The notes under the pieces were generated by a model. That model made no database searches, was not told the origin of the DNA, and saw only the letters and a list, made by a program, of their open reading frames with translations. A stretch of DNA of 64,000 nt from Thiocapsa bogorovii (GTDB taxonomy: Bacteria; Pseudomonadota; Gammaproteobacteria; Chromatiales; Chromatiaceae). This document shows, one piece after another, positions 49,006 to 58,352 of the stretch (the stretch's first letter is position 1; every line of letters begins with the position of its first letter). The DNA is taken from NCBI RefSeq assembly GCF_021228795.1, contig NZ_CP089309.1:1860001-1924000 (forward strand), given 5' to 3'. The position numbers were made by a program, and so were the translations under genes.

Positions 49006-49866
49006 ATGGCCGATTCCCCGCATATCGTAACCGTTACAGCAGAGAACTTTCAGTCGGTCGTCCTGGAGGGCTCGTTCGACCACCCGGTTCTGGTCGACTT
49101 TTGGGCCGACTGGTGCGCGCCCTGCCGCATGCTGATGCCCATCCTCGCCAATCTCGCCGCCGAGTACCGCGGGCGCTTCATTCTGGCCAAGGTCAACACC
49201 GAAGAGCAACAGGCGCTGGCCGCCGAGTTCGGTATCCGCAGCCTCCCCACGGTGCAGCTGTTCAAGTCCGGCCGACCCGTGGATCAATTCATGGGCGCTC
49301 TTCCCGAGGGCCAGATCCGCGAATTCCTCGACCGGCACATCCCGCGCGCCTCCGACGGACTCTTGGCGCAGGCGCAGGGGCTTCTGGCCGCGGGCGATCT
49401 CGACGGTGCCCGAGCCTTGATCGACCGGGCACGGGAGGCCGATCCGGAGAATGCACGCCTGGCACTCGCCGAGTTGCAGCTTTTGGCCGCTCGGGGCGAG
49501 ATCGCCGAAGCGCAGGCAGCGATCGACAAGCTCCCGATCGAGCTTGCAGGAGAGCCCGAGGTCTTGGCGCTGCGCGGACAGCTCAGGTTCGCGACGGCAC
49601 TCGAAGACGCGCCGCCGGAATCGGATCTGATCGCACGGCTCTCGGAGGATCCCGCCGACAGCCTGGCGCGCTACCAGCTCGCTGCACACCAGGTCGTGCG
49701 GGGTGATTACGCAGCGGCGCTCGAGAACCTCTTGACCCTCATGAAACGCGATCGTGCCTTTCAGGACGACGCCGGACGCAAAGGGATGCTTGCGGTCTTC
49801 GACCTGCTCGGCGGCGGAGATCTGGTCGCCGGGTATCGCGCCAAGATGATGAATGCGCTCTATTGA
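49006..49866 (+). CDS. cnoX: Co-chaperedoxin CnoX (thioredoxin-TPR protein)
   Basis: CnoX (YbbN) is a holdase that protects proteins from hypochlorite or oxidation and hands them to GroEL. The 286-residue protein has an N-terminal thioredoxin domain with WCAPC (C37, C40) and RSLPTVQLF, and a C-terminal TPR domain (about 118-286; QAQGLLAAGDLDGARALI). In E. coli the active site is SxxC without reductase activity; here it is a full CxxC, as in the Caulobacter enzyme, so it may also reduce disulfides. The start ATG follows AAGGAG. It is divergent from trxC. Confidence 0.93.
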   Translation: MADSPHIVTVTAENFQSVVLEGSFDHPVLVDFWADWCAPCRMLMPILANLAAEYRGRFILAKVNTEEQQALAAEFGIRSLPTVQLFKSGRPVDQFMGALPEGQIREFLDRHIPRASDGLLAQAQGLLAAGDLDGARALIDRAREADPENARLALAELQLLAARGEIAEAQAAIDKLPIELAGEPEVLALRGQLRFATALEDAPPESDLIARLSEDPADSLARYQLAAHQVVRGDYAAALENLLTLMKRDRAFQDDAGRKGMLAVFDLLGGGDLVAGYRAKMMNALY

Positions 49867-49987
49867 GCCGCCTGCCGATCGATCCTCTCGGGTCTGAGGT
49901 CGCTTCCGCGTCGCGAATGACAAACCACCTGATGAGCGACGCGACTCAAGCTCTTTATCGACTTTAGAGTGGCGTCGGGTGTGGGCG

Positions 49988-51358
49988 TCATTCGGTTTGA
50001 TTCCGAAAGAGGGCGAGATCTTCCCAGGGATGGCCGAGCCATCTTGGCACCTCATGCGGAGTCAGGTCCTCTGACTCGCCCCAGCATCTGCACACACCGC
50101 CCACGGCGATCAGGGTGTCCCCCGAGAAAACCAAGGGAACGTAGGGGCGAAGCCAGCGCGGGATCCCGGCCTCCTGGAAGAGGTTCTTGAGGGTGCGGCG
50201 GCGGGATCTCGGCTTCGGCCGGCAGTTCTGCCCGATTGAGCCGAAACGCACCGTCGCAGACACGCCCGACCCGTAAGCCTCCCCCGAGCTGTCGCCCGCC
50301 TCAGCCCATTGTAGCCACCCCAGCCCGGCTGGAAGCTCGAGCACGGGCGGCACCCCGCTCGGCGAGCGACGGATCGTCAATGCGCCGGGCGAAGGCGGCA
50401 GGGGATCCAGTGCAAAGAGGTCGTCCCGATAGCGACGCACCTCGCAACCTGTCCAGGCGACCAGCGGATCGGCATCGGCACGGGCCCGAATGACCTCCTC
50501 GAGGATGCGTTCGAGATGACGCCGATCGGGCAGCGCGAACCCGCGGCGACGCAGCCACAGGCGCAGCACCGCCTTGCGGCGCGAGCGCCCCAGCGCCCCG
50601 AGCGCGCGCACACCGAGCGTACCGGGATGTGCGCCGGTGCAACCTTCCATCAGCTCCGCGGCCAGGCCGTCGACCAGTTGGGCCGTCTCGGCACAATGAT
50701 CGGCGCTGCGCGAGAGGGTCACGGAAAGTCCCGGCCAGCGCGAGCGCAGCAAGGGCACGACACTGTTGCGGAGATAATTGCGGTCCATCCGAACCGATGC
50801 ATTGCTGGGGTCCTCGATCCACGACAGCCCGCAGTGGCGGGCATACTGCTCCAGCGTCGCCCTCGAGACATCCAGCAAGGGTCGCACCAGCCGGCCCTGC
50901 CCAAGCTCGGCCTCGCGCGGCATCGCCGCCAACCCGTGAACCCCGCTCCCGCGCAAAAGCGCGAGCAGCAGCGTTTCGGCCTGATCGTCCTGATGGTGAG
51001 CGGTGAGCATGAGATCGCCGGGGCCCAGCACGGCGGCAAGCGCGCGATAGCGTGCCTCGCGTGCCGTCGCCTCGAGGCTCTCCCCGGGGACGGGTTTGAG
51101 ATTCAGACGGCGCACCACCAGCGTCACGCCGAGAGCGTCGCAGATGTGGCGACAGCGATCGGCCCACCGGGGCGAGTCGGGGTGAAGGCCGTGGTCGATG
51201 TGGATAGCCCGCACCGCGCCGGTCGCTTGATCGGCTCGGGCGGCGGCGTGAAGCAATGCCGTCGAATCCGCTCCGCCACTGAAGGCGACCCAGCAGTCTT
51301 CGAACGGGCCGAGTCGCCGCAGCGCCTCGGCTAAGCACTCCGGGACGCGCCCGGTCAT
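49988..51358 (-). CDS. tilS: tRNA(Ile)-lysidine synthetase
   Basis: TilS ligates lysine to C34 of the AUA-reading tRNA-Ile, an essential modification. The 456-residue protein has the PP-loop VAFSGGADSTALL (S27-S32), the motif HHQDDQAETLL and the tRNA-contact segment RNYLRNSVVPLL. The C-terminal domain is present (SRRRTLKNLFQEAGIPRWLR). Length is within the family range. The ATG lies 4 bases after the accA stop on the same strand, so the two are probably translated from one message. The accA-tilS order is common in gammaproteobacteria. Confidence 0.96.
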   Translation of the reverse strand: MTGRVPECLAEALRRLGPFEDCWVAFSGGADSTALLHAAARADQATGAVRAIHIDHGLHPDSPRWADRCRHICDALGVTLVVRRLNLKPVPGESLEATAREARYRALAAVLGPGDLMLTAHHQDDQAETLLLALLRGSGVHGLAAMPREAELGQGRLVRPLLDVSRATLEQYARHCGLSWIEDPSNASVRMDRNYLRNSVVPLLRSRWPGLSVTLSRSADHCAETAQLVDGLAAELMEGCTGAHPGTLGVRALGALGRSRRKAVLRLWLRRRGFALPDRRHLERILEEVIRARADADPLVAWTGCEVRRYRDDLFALDPLPPSPGALTIRRSPSGVPPVLELPAGLGWLQWAEAGDSSGEAYGSGVSATVRFGSIGQNCRPKPRSRRRTLKNLFQEAGIPRWLRPYVPLVFSGDTLIAVGGVCRCWGESEDLTPHEVPRWLGHPWEDLALFRNQTE

Positions 51359-51362
51359 GCCC

Positions 51363-52337
51363 TCACCGCGACGCCGGGCGTTCGTCCTTGAACTTGCCGT
51401 AGCCCATCAGACGCCCGTAGCGCCCGGCGATGAGCACGTCCGGGTCGATCCCGCACAGCTCGTCGAGACGGGTCAAAAGAGCGGCTTTGATCGAGGCCGC
51501 CGTCGCCTCCGGGTTGCGATGGGCGCCGCCGAGCGGCTCCTTGATGATCTGATCGATCAGACCCTGCTCGAGCAGCTTGTCCGAGGTGATGGCCATCGCC
51601 TCGGCGGCGAGCTGGGCCTTGTCGGCGCTCTTCCAGAGGATCGAGGCACAGCCCTCGGGCGAGATCACGGAGTAGGTACTGAACTGCAGCATGCCCAGCC
51701 AATCGCCGACGCCGATGGCCAAGGCACCGCCCGAACCGCCCTCGCCGACGACCGTGCAGAGGATCGGGGTGCGCAGCCTGGACATCTCGCGCAGGTTGCG
51801 CGCGATCGCCTCGCTCTGGCCGCGTTCCTCCGCACCGACGCCCGGATAGGCCCCGGGCGTGTCGATGAAGGTCAGGATCGGCAGACTGAAACGCTCCGCC
51901 ATCTCCATCAAACGCAGGGCTTTGCGATAGCCCTCGGGGCGAGGCATCCCGAAGTTGCGCAGGATCTTTTCTTTGGTGTCACGGCCCTTTTGATGGCCGA
52001 TCACCATCACCGGCCGACCCTCGATCCGGGCCAGTCCGCCAACGATGGCACGGTCGTCGGCGAAGGCGCGGTCGCCATGCAGCTCATGGAACTCGTCGAA
52101 GATCCGCCGTACATAGTCGAGCAGATAAGGCCGCTGCGGATGCCGCGAGAGTTGAGAGATCTGCCAAGGGGTGAGCGCGGAGAAGATCGAATCGGTCAAC
52201 GCGACACATTTGGTATGAAGCCGCTCGATCTCTTCTTGGATGTTCACCTCGTTGTCGAAGCCGACGAGGCGAAGCTCTTCGATCTTGGCCTCGAGTTCTG
52301 CGATGGGCTGTTCGAAGTCGAGAAAGTTCAGGTCCAT
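51363..52337 (-). CDS. accA: Acetyl-CoA carboxylase, carboxyltransferase subunit alpha
   Basis: AccA with AccD transfers the carboxyl group from biotin to acetyl-CoA, the committed step of fatty acid synthesis. The 324-residue protein (E. coli 319) begins [20 protein letters not shown]. It contains [40 protein letters not shown] and [15 protein letters not shown], the crotonase-fold CoA and oxyanion elements. The start is the ATG at the conserved N-terminus; an open frame upstream is compositionally non-coding. tilS follows after 4 bases. Confidence 0.97.
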   Translation of the reverse strand: MDLNFLDFEQPIAELEAKIEELRLVGFDNEVNIQEEIERLHTKCVALTDSIFSALTPWQISQLSRHPQRPYLLDYVRRIFDEFHELHGDRAFADDRAIVGGLARIEGRPVMVIGHQKGRDTKEKILRNFGMPRPEGYRKALRLMEMAERFSLPILTFIDTPGAYPGVGAEERGQSEAIARNLREMSRLRTPILCTVVGEGGSGGALAIGVGDWLGMLQFSTYSVISPEGCASILWKSADKAQLAAEAMAITSDKLLEQGLIDQIIKEPLGGAHRNPEATAASIKAALLTRLDELCGIDPDVLIAGRYGRLMGYGKFKDERPASR

Positions 52338-52498
52338 AACCACAGGATCGTCGTTGGAAGCTGCGGGAGTCTGGCATTGCCGTCCCGCGAGTTCAAGCCG
52401 CTGTCGAGGATCCGGGGGGTTGCGGGTACGCCGCACGGCGGAGCGCAAGACCGCTGCGAAAGACGTGCGAGTGCGATCGGCCCACGCAGAGCGTGGGA

Positions 52499-52795
52499 TT
52501 AAAAGCGAATGACGCCGCCCTCGAGAAGGCCCACGAGGATCAGGTAGATCCCGATGACATAGTTGAGGATATTGGGTTTGACCAGGATGAGGACACCGGC
52601 GACCAAGGCGATAATGGTCTGCGCCTTCACCGCTTGCCCCTGGTAGACCAGCAGCAGGCCAAGTGACCCGACCGCGAGCAAGTAGGTCGCGACGGCGTAG
52701 TTGAGGACGCGCGGAACGATCAGGATGATCAGGCCCACAACGATCGCAAGAACGGCCTGCAACGGCCACTGGACCAGAAAGCTCGGCATCTCCAT
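52499..52795 (-). CDS. DUF3096-like small membrane protein
   Basis: A 98-residue protein made of two similar halves, each with two hydrophobic helices: [30 protein letters not shown] trimmed to its core [20 protein letters not shown], and [20 protein letters not shown]. Each half contains the pattern GxxIL(I/V)xPxxLNYxxxxYL. This internal duplication fits DUF3096. The role is unknown. The ATG follows GAGGTGATACACC. It is between accA and the amidotransferase gene, all leftward, with gaps large enough for separate promoters. Confidence 0.83.
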   Translation of the reverse strand: MEMPSFLVQWPLQAVLAIVVGLIILIVPRVLNYAVATYLLAVGSLGLLLVYQGQAVKAQTIIALVAGVLILVKPNILNYVIGIYLILVGLLEGGVIRF

Positions 52796-52883
52796 CGGTG
52801 TATCACCTCTGCTGGTGTGGTTGAGGTTCGCGGTGCGCGCTCGATTCGGGCGGATCGCGTCGACCGGCGGCCACCTGGGCGAA

Positions 52884-53591
52884 TCAGGGGCTCGCCGGTC
52901 CGACGAGATCGTCCAGGATACGGCTCATCAGACGATTGGCCTCGCCGTAAGCGCCCGGATCGACCCCGAGAATGTCTGCCTCGGTCTGGACCCAAGGCGC
53001 GGACACCAGCTCGTCCCGGCAGTGATCGAGGATCGCCTCGGCACTCTGCGCCGTGGTCTCCAGGTGGAACTGGAGCCCGATCACCTGTCGCCCGATCCGG
53101 AACGCCTGGTTCTCGCAGGCCGCGCTGCGGGCCAAGCGTATGGCACCTGGCGGCAGATCGAAGGTCTCGCCGTGCCAGTGAAAGACCAGGCTTTCGGCCG
53201 GAAAGCGGCAACAGTCTTCACCCGTATCGGCGCCCTCGCAGACCCCTCGAATCGGGAACCAGCCGATCTCCTTCTCCGCATTGGGATAGACACGGGCACC
53301 GAGTGCGTCGGCGATCAGTTGTGCGCCCAGACAGACACCGAGCACCCGCGCCCCATGCGCGATTGCCTCGCGCAGGAATTGCTTCTCGGCACGCAGCCAC
53401 GGCAGCTGCGCCTCGTCGTTGACGCTCATCGGACCACCCATGACGATGACCAGATCGAGACCTTCGACCGGCGGGAGCACGCCATCGTCAAAAAAAAGCG
53501 TGTAGTTCGGCGTGAGACGTCGCTCCGCCAACCAGGACTCCATCGAGCCGATGCCCTCGAACGGGACGTGTTGCAGGACCTGAACCCTCAT
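52884..53591 (-). CDS. Class I glutamine amidotransferase (GMP synthase-like domain)
   Basis: A 235-residue stand-alone class I amidotransferase. The nucleophile elbow is VLGVCLGAQLIADALG and the catalytic His/Glu are in GLQFHLETTAQ. VIVMGGPMSVNDEAQLPWL is the oxyanion strand typical of the YebR/GuaA-like group. Stand-alone members are poorly defined; some hydrolyse gamma-glutamyl compounds. The start ATG (MRVQVLQHVPFEGIG) follows AAAGAGG. An upstream open stretch to 53846 is not protein-like. Confidence 0.88.
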   Translation of the reverse strand: MRVQVLQHVPFEGIGSMESWLAERRLTPNYTLFFDDGVLPPVEGLDLVIVMGGPMSVNDEAQLPWLRAEKQFLREAIAHGARVLGVCLGAQLIADALGARVYPNAEKEIGWFPIRGVCEGADTGEDCCRFPAESLVFHWHGETFDLPPGAIRLARSAACENQAFRIGRQVIGLQFHLETTAQSAEAILDHCRDELVSAPWVQTEADILGVDPGAYGEANRLMSRILDDLVGPASP

Positions 53592-53808
53592 CGATGGCCT
53601 CTTTGGCAGATGGTCGTGTCGGACGCGGACCGTCACCCTTTCGGCAGCCGGCGGACGCGAGACAATTTGAACCGCAAAGGCGCGAGTGACGCAAAGGCTT
53701 TTCGGGGCTCGCCCCGACGCGCGCCGGGCGCACCCTGCCGACCGTAAGATCCACGTGCGCTCGGTATAGAATGGCGCCCGCCCATGAGCCGGATGTTGGC
53801 AATCACCG

Positions 53809-54480
53809 ATGCTGTCTATCGAAAACCTCTCGAAGCGTTTCGACACCTCCCTCGATCACCCGCTCTTCGAGCAGGTCTCCCTGACCCTCTCACCGGGCGA
53901 GTCAGTCGCCGTGATGGGCGAGTCCGGCGTGGGCAAGTCGACCCTGCTGAACTGTATCGCGGGCCTCGAGCCTGTCGACGGCGGTCGCATCCGGTTGCGC
54001 GACACCGAGGTGACCGCACTCGACGAAGACGCCTGCTCGCGCCTGCGCCGGCGCGATCTCGGGTTCGTGTTCCAGGCGTTCCACGTTCTGCCGCATCTGA
54101 CCTTGGCCCAGAACGTCGCCCTGCCCCTTTGGCTGCTGGGCGAGCGTGAGGCCGTCGCCGATCGGCGCGCCCGCGCCATGCTCGAGCGGGTCGGACTGGG
54201 TCGACGCGGCGACGACTGGCCGCGTCATCTCTCTGGCGGCGAGCTGCAACGTGTCGCGATCGCACGCGCGCTGGTACATGCGCCGGCGGTCGTGCTGTGC
54301 GACGAGCCGACCGGGAATCTCGACCCGGAACGCGCACAAGGCGTGCTCGAGCTTCTCTTCGAGGGCATTCACACCGCCGGGGCAATCGGGATCCTGGTCA
54401 CGCACTCGCGCGTGGCGGCCGCCCATGCAGACCGGATCCTGCGGTTGACCGCGAACGGCCTGGTCGAGGATGCGGGATAA
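53809..54480 (+). CDS. ABC transporter ATP-binding protein, AttE/LolD-like
   Basis: A 223-residue ATPase of the LolD/MacB/YbbA class, which powers export-linked mechanotransmission rather than import. Walker A is GESGVGKSTLLN, the Q-loop FVFQAFHVLPHLT, signature HLSGGELQRVAIARAL, Walker B VVLCDEPTGNLD and H-loop LVTHSR. The start is ATG of MLSIENLSKRF. Its last 11 bases overlap the first possible start of the permease gene, so the three genes to 58209 form one operon. Confidence 0.92.
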   Translation: MLSIENLSKRFDTSLDHPLFEQVSLTLSPGESVAVMGESGVGKSTLLNCIAGLEPVDGGRIRLRDTEVTALDEDACSRLRRRDLGFVFQAFHVLPHLTLAQNVALPLWLLGEREAVADRRARAMLERVGLGRRGDDWPRHLSGGELQRVAIARALVHAPAVVLCDEPTGNLDPERAQGVLELLFEGIHTAGAIGILVTHSRVAAAHADRILRLTANGLVEDAG

Positions 54481-54484
54481 GACG

Positions 54485-57058
54485 ATGGGGCTCCTCGGAT
54501 CCGGCACGGGTGCAGCACTGCGGCATGTCTTCCTCGCCAGTCTTCGGCGACGACGCCTCGCCACCGCGCTATCACTGCTCGCGATCGCGCTCGGCGTGGC
54601 GCTCGGGCTGGCGGTCCAGCTCATCCATACCGCCGCGCTAGACGAGCTCGGTCGCGGGATGCGCCTGCTGAGCGGCGAGTCCGACCTTCAGGTGGTCGGC
54701 CCGCGCAGCGGCTTCGGCGACGCGGTCTATGCGCGGATCGCCCTTCATCCGGCGGTGGCGGCGGCGAGTCCGCTCCTGGAGATTCAAGCCCGGCTGCCTG
54801 GTCGTGACGAAACGCTGCGGGTGTTCGGGATCGATCTCTTTCGCGTTGCCCGGGTCACCCCGTCGCTGCTGCCCGCAGTCGACACGACAGGGGCTGACGA
54901 CGACGCTAACCCCGATGGCTCTGACCCCGATCGACCCGATCGACTGGCTGCGCTTCAGCCCGATGCCCTCTTCCTGAGCCCTGCCGCGGGCGCGCGGCTC
55001 GGGCTCGATGCGGGTGATGCGGTTGCGGTCCAGATCGGGCTCGGCGAGGCGCGTCTGCGGGTCGCCGGTTCCGTGCCGGGCGCAGGGGTCGGGCAGATGC
55101 TGGCCGTGATGGACATCGCGGCCGCCCAGCAGACCTTCGATCGGATCGGCCGCCTTACCAGGATCGATCTGCGTCTCGCCCCGAGGATCGAGCGCGGTCC
55201 GGCACAGGAGCAGCTGCGCAACCTTCTGCCGCCGGGCGTCACGCTCCTGACACCGGAGGAGACGGCGTCCGAGATCACAGGCGTGTCGCGCGCCTACCGG
55301 GTCAATCTGACCATGCTGGCGGCCATCGCGCTCCTGACCGGCGGCTTCCTGGTCTTCTCGACGCAGTGGCTTGCGGTCGTGCGCCGACGCCGTGAATTCG
55401 CCTTCCTGCGCGCACTCGGGCTCGACCGCGGCAGCCTCAGGCGCGGATTGCTCACGGAGGGCGCCCTACTCGGACTGGTCGGCGGCATCGCCGGCGTGCT
55501 CCTGGCCTATGTGCTGACCGCGGCCGCCTTCCGTCTGATCGGCGGCGATCTTGGCGCGGGTTTCTTTCGAGGCGTCGCCCCGCAGCTACGCGTCGAGCCG
55601 GTTCTGACGCTGGCCTATCTCGCGCTCGGCGTGCTCGCGGGCGTGGCCGGCGCATGGCTGCCGGCACGCGAGGCTGCGCGCATGGTGCCCGCTCGCGCTC
55701 TGCGGGCCGGCGACGAGGCCCAGATGTACCAGGCGCGCCCGCGCTGGGGTGCAGCCCTAATCGCGCTGACCCTCGCCGCCCTGCTCTGTTTGCTGCCGCC
55801 GGTCGGCGGCGTTCCTGTGCCCGCTTATCTGGCCGTCGCTCTCATCCTGGTCGGCGCCGTTCTCGCCATCCCCGGAGCGACAGTCGGCGCGATGCGTCTC
55901 TTGCCCGTGCGGGGCGCGCTCGTGATCCGACTGGCGCGGGCGCGTCTCGCCGCTGCCCCTGGGCAGGCGGTCGTGGCCGGCGTCGGCGTTGTCGCCAGCG
56001 TCGCGCTGGCGGTTTCCATGGCCATCATGGTCGATTCGTTCCGGGATTCGCTCGACGACTGGCTCACCCGGATGCTCCCCGCCGATCTCTATCTGCGCGC
56101 ATCCGACTCGGGCGCGAGCGGCTTTCTGGATCCGGATGCCGTGGCACGGGTAGCTGCGCTGCCGGGCGTGGTGGCGGTCAGGCCGGTGCGCTTCGAGAGC
56201 CTGCGCATCGGCGAGGTGCGCGAGGCGATCGCGCTCATCGCCCGGCCGGTGCAGGACACCTCGGGCCTTCCGCTCGTCGCCGGCACGCTCGATCCGCCCA
56301 CCGAGCCGGGAACGCATCCGCCGACCTGGATCTCGGAGGCCCTGGCCGATCGGCTGGACCTCGGGGTCGGGGATCCGCTCGCCCTGCCGATCGGTGAGCA
56401 GCTGCAGACCTTTCGCATCGCCGGCATCTGGCGCGACTATGCGCGCCAACAGGGTGCGGCGGTGATCGAGCTGGGGACCTTCCGCGCGCTGACGGGCGAT
56501 CGGCGCACCAACGATCTGGGCCTCAGCTTGGCGTCGGGGACAGATCCCAGGGAGGTGATGACCGCCATCCGCGTGGCCCTCGGCGACCGGGTGAGCGAGA
56601 TGATCCTGCCCGGAGAACTGCGCGGCATGATCCTTCAGGTCTTCGATCGCACCTTCCTGGTGACCTATCTGATGCTGGCGGTTGCCGTCATGATCGGTCT
56701 GTTCGGCATCGGGACCACGTTCGCTGCGCTCGCCGCCAGTCGCCGCAAGGAGTTCGGGATCCTGCGCCATCTGGGTCTGCCGCGACGCCGTATCGGGACC
56801 CTGCTGGCACTCGAGGCGGCGCTGACCGCTGCGGTCGGCGTCGGTGTCGGACTGGCTGCAGGCGGGGCGATCGCCCTGGTGCTGATCGAGGTCATCAACC
56901 CCCAGAGCTTCCACTGGAGCATGGACATGCGGATTCCCGTCGGCCTCTTGATGATCTTCGGCCTGGCGATGGTTCTCCTCGCCGCGCTCGCCGCCCGACT
57001 CGCCGGTCAACAGGCGATGCGTCAGGATGCGGTCCTCGCCGTGCGGGAGGACTGGTGA
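54485..57058 (+). CDS. FtsX/LolC-like ABC transporter permease, fused double module
   Basis: An 857-residue permease with two FtsX/MacB-type modules in tandem. There is an N-terminal helix and a first periplasmic domain, a three-helix block near residues 275-400, a second anchor (AGVGVVASVALAVSMAIMV), a second periplasmic domain, and a terminal three-helix block (LMLAVAVMIGLFGIGTTFAAL onward). The conserved cytoplasmic coupling motifs RRREFAFLRALGLDRGSL and RRKEFGILRHLGLPRRRIG are both present. It corresponds to AttF and AttG joined in one protein. The start at 54485 gives MGLLGSGTG; ATG 54470 is an alternative. It overlaps the next gene by 4 bases. Confidence 0.9.
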   Translation: MGLLGSGTGAALRHVFLASLRRRRLATALSLLAIALGVALGLAVQLIHTAALDELGRGMRLLSGESDLQVVGPRSGFGDAVYARIALHPAVAAASPLLEIQARLPGRDETLRVFGIDLFRVARVTPSLLPAVDTTGADDDANPDGSDPDRPDRLAALQPDALFLSPAAGARLGLDAGDAVAVQIGLGEARLRVAGSVPGAGVGQMLAVMDIAAAQQTFDRIGRLTRIDLRLAPRIERGPAQEQLRNLLPPGVTLLTPEETASEITGVSRAYRVNLTMLAAIALLTGGFLVFSTQWLAVVRRRREFAFLRALGLDRGSLRRGLLTEGALLGLVGGIAGVLLAYVLTAAAFRLIGGDLGAGFFRGVAPQLRVEPVLTLAYLALGVLAGVAGAWLPAREAARMVPARALRAGDEAQMYQARPRWGAALIALTLAALLCLLPPVGGVPVPAYLAVALILVGAVLAIPGATVGAMRLLPVRGALVIRLARARLAAAPGQAVVAGVGVVASVALAVSMAIMVDSFRDSLDDWLTRMLPADLYLRASDSGASGFLDPDAVARVAALPGVVAVRPVRFESLRIGEVREAIALIARPVQDTSGLPLVAGTLDPPTEPGTHPPTWISEALADRLDLGVGDPLALPIGEQLQTFRIAGIWRDYARQQGAAVIELGTFRALTGDRRTNDLGLSLASGTDPREVMTAIRVALGDRVSEMILPGELRGMILQVFDRTFLVTYLMLAVAVMIGLFGIGTTFAALAASRRKEFGILRHLGLPRRRIGTLLALEAALTAAVGVGVGLAAGGAIALVLIEVINPQSFHWSMDMRIPVGLLMIFGLAMVLLAALAARLAGQQAMRQDAVLAVREDW

Positions 57059-58209
57059 GCGCGGGCCTTCGCATCGCGATCGGTACAGCTTGCCCGGGAC
57101 GCCTCGCGCGCGATATGCGCCGCCTCGCCACGGGCGCGCTGCTGGGACTGCTCGCCGCCGTCGTCGGCTCGGGTCCGTCGGTGCGGGCCAGCGACTTCGC
57201 CCCGGTGGTCGAAGGGCGCGCACTGTATTTTCCCGAGGACAGCGGCGCCCATCCCGAGTACCGGACCGAATGGTGGTACATCACCGGCTGGCTGACCGAC
57301 GAGACCGGCACCGAGCGGGGCTTTCAGGTCACCTTCTTTCGGGTCGGCACGGGCATCGGCGCGGACAATCCAAGCCGCTTCGCGCCGCGTCAGCTCATGC
57401 TGGCCCACGCCGCCATCGCGGATCCGGCCACCGGACATCTGATCCATGCCGAGCGTGTCGAGCGCGCACTCGATCCCTTGGCCGGGGCAGCCACCGGGCG
57501 AACCCGCGCCTGGATCGAGGACTGGGAGCTCGCCCTGAGTGACGGCGACGCGGCCGAGCGGTATCGGACCCGCATGGAGGCGGACAACTTCGCGCTCGAC
57601 CTTGCGCTGATCCCGGCCGGCCCGCCCCTGCCGAACGGCCGGGACGGACTCAGCCAAAAGACGCCGAACCCGGAGAACGCCAGCTATTACTACAGCCGAC
57701 CCCAGCTCGCCGTCGAGGGCCGAATTCGGATCGACGGCACGGATCATCCGGTAACGGGACATGCCTGGCTCGACCACGAATGGTCCAGCGAGATCATGCC
57801 GGAGGAGGCCCAAGGCTGGGATTGGATCGGCATCAACCTGCACGACGGCGGCTCGCTGATGGCCTTCCGGATGCGCCGGCGCGACGGCTCGGCCCTCTGG
57901 ACCTCCGGGACGCTCCGACAGGGAAGCGAACACGCGCAAACCCTCGCCCCGGAGGAGGTGCACTTCGAACCCGGACGCCTTTGGCAATCGCCCCGCACGG
58001 GGACCCGATACCCGGTCGAATGGTCCCTGGAGATCGACGGCAGGCCCCTCCGCCTCGAGCCGTTGATGGACGATCAGGAGCTCGACGGCCGCCGCTCGAC
58101 TGGCATCGTCTACTGGGAGGGTGCCGTCCGCCTTTACGACGCGGATCGGGAGATCGGACGCGGCTATCTGGAGATGACGGGATACGGGCAACGGCCGGAC
58201 AACCTTTGA
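57055..58209 (+). CDS. AttH / carotenoid 1,2-hydratase-like lipocalin-fold protein
   Basis: A 384-residue protein of the CrtC/AttH superfamily, with two lipocalin-like beta barrels. A signal peptide (RRLATGALLGLLAAVVGSGP) suggests a periplasmic location. Hallmarks are FPEDSGAHPEYRTEWWYITG, GFQVTFFRVG, ASYYYSRPQLAVEG, GHAWLDHEWSS and DWIGINLHDGGSLMAFRMR. CrtC hydrates carotenoids in purple bacteria, but homologues encoded with this ABC type (AttEFGH) are thought to handle another hydrophobic substrate. GTG start overlapping the permease stop (GTGA); the ATG at 57115 is an alternative. Confidence 0.9.
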   Translation: MSAGLRIAIGTACPGRLARDMRRLATGALLGLLAAVVGSGPSVRASDFAPVVEGRALYFPEDSGAHPEYRTEWWYITGWLTDETGTERGFQVTFFRVGTGIGADNPSRFAPRQLMLAHAAIADPATGHLIHAERVERALDPLAGAATGRTRAWIEDWELALSDGDAAERYRTRMEADNFALDLALIPAGPPLPNGRDGLSQKTPNPENASYYYSRPQLAVEGRIRIDGTDHPVTGHAWLDHEWSSEIMPEEAQGWDWIGINLHDGGSLMAFRMRRRDGSALWTSGTLRQGSEHAQTLAPEEVHFEPGRLWQSPRTGTRYPVEWSLEIDGRPLRLEPLMDDQELDGRRSTGIVYWEGAVRLYDADREIGRGYLEMTGYGQRPDNL

Positions 58210-58216
58210 TCCCGAA

Positions 58217-58235
58217 CGGCGCGGCATTCGCGCCG
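58217..58235. terminator. Stem-loop between convergent genes
   Basis: CGGCGCG / CGCGCCG with a 5-base loop, 7 bases after the AttH-like gene stop, in the gap before the convergent GGDEF-EAL gene. There is no T-run. Confidence 0.45.
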
Positions 58236-58352
58236 CGACCGGCCACAAACGCCGGACTGCGTCGGGGCTTCTTGAGTCCGAGAAGCGACCGGTAGCGGCA
58301 GGGAGTGTGCCCGACAGAGTCGGGATCGCCATGCGTGACTTGGCCGGAAGGG

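Noticed and set aside
53668-53700. AACCGCAAAGGCGCGAGTGACGC-type tract as a copy of the palindromic family
   Set aside because: Only a short AACCGC match and no inverted partner. It may be part of another common GCAAAGGCGC tract.
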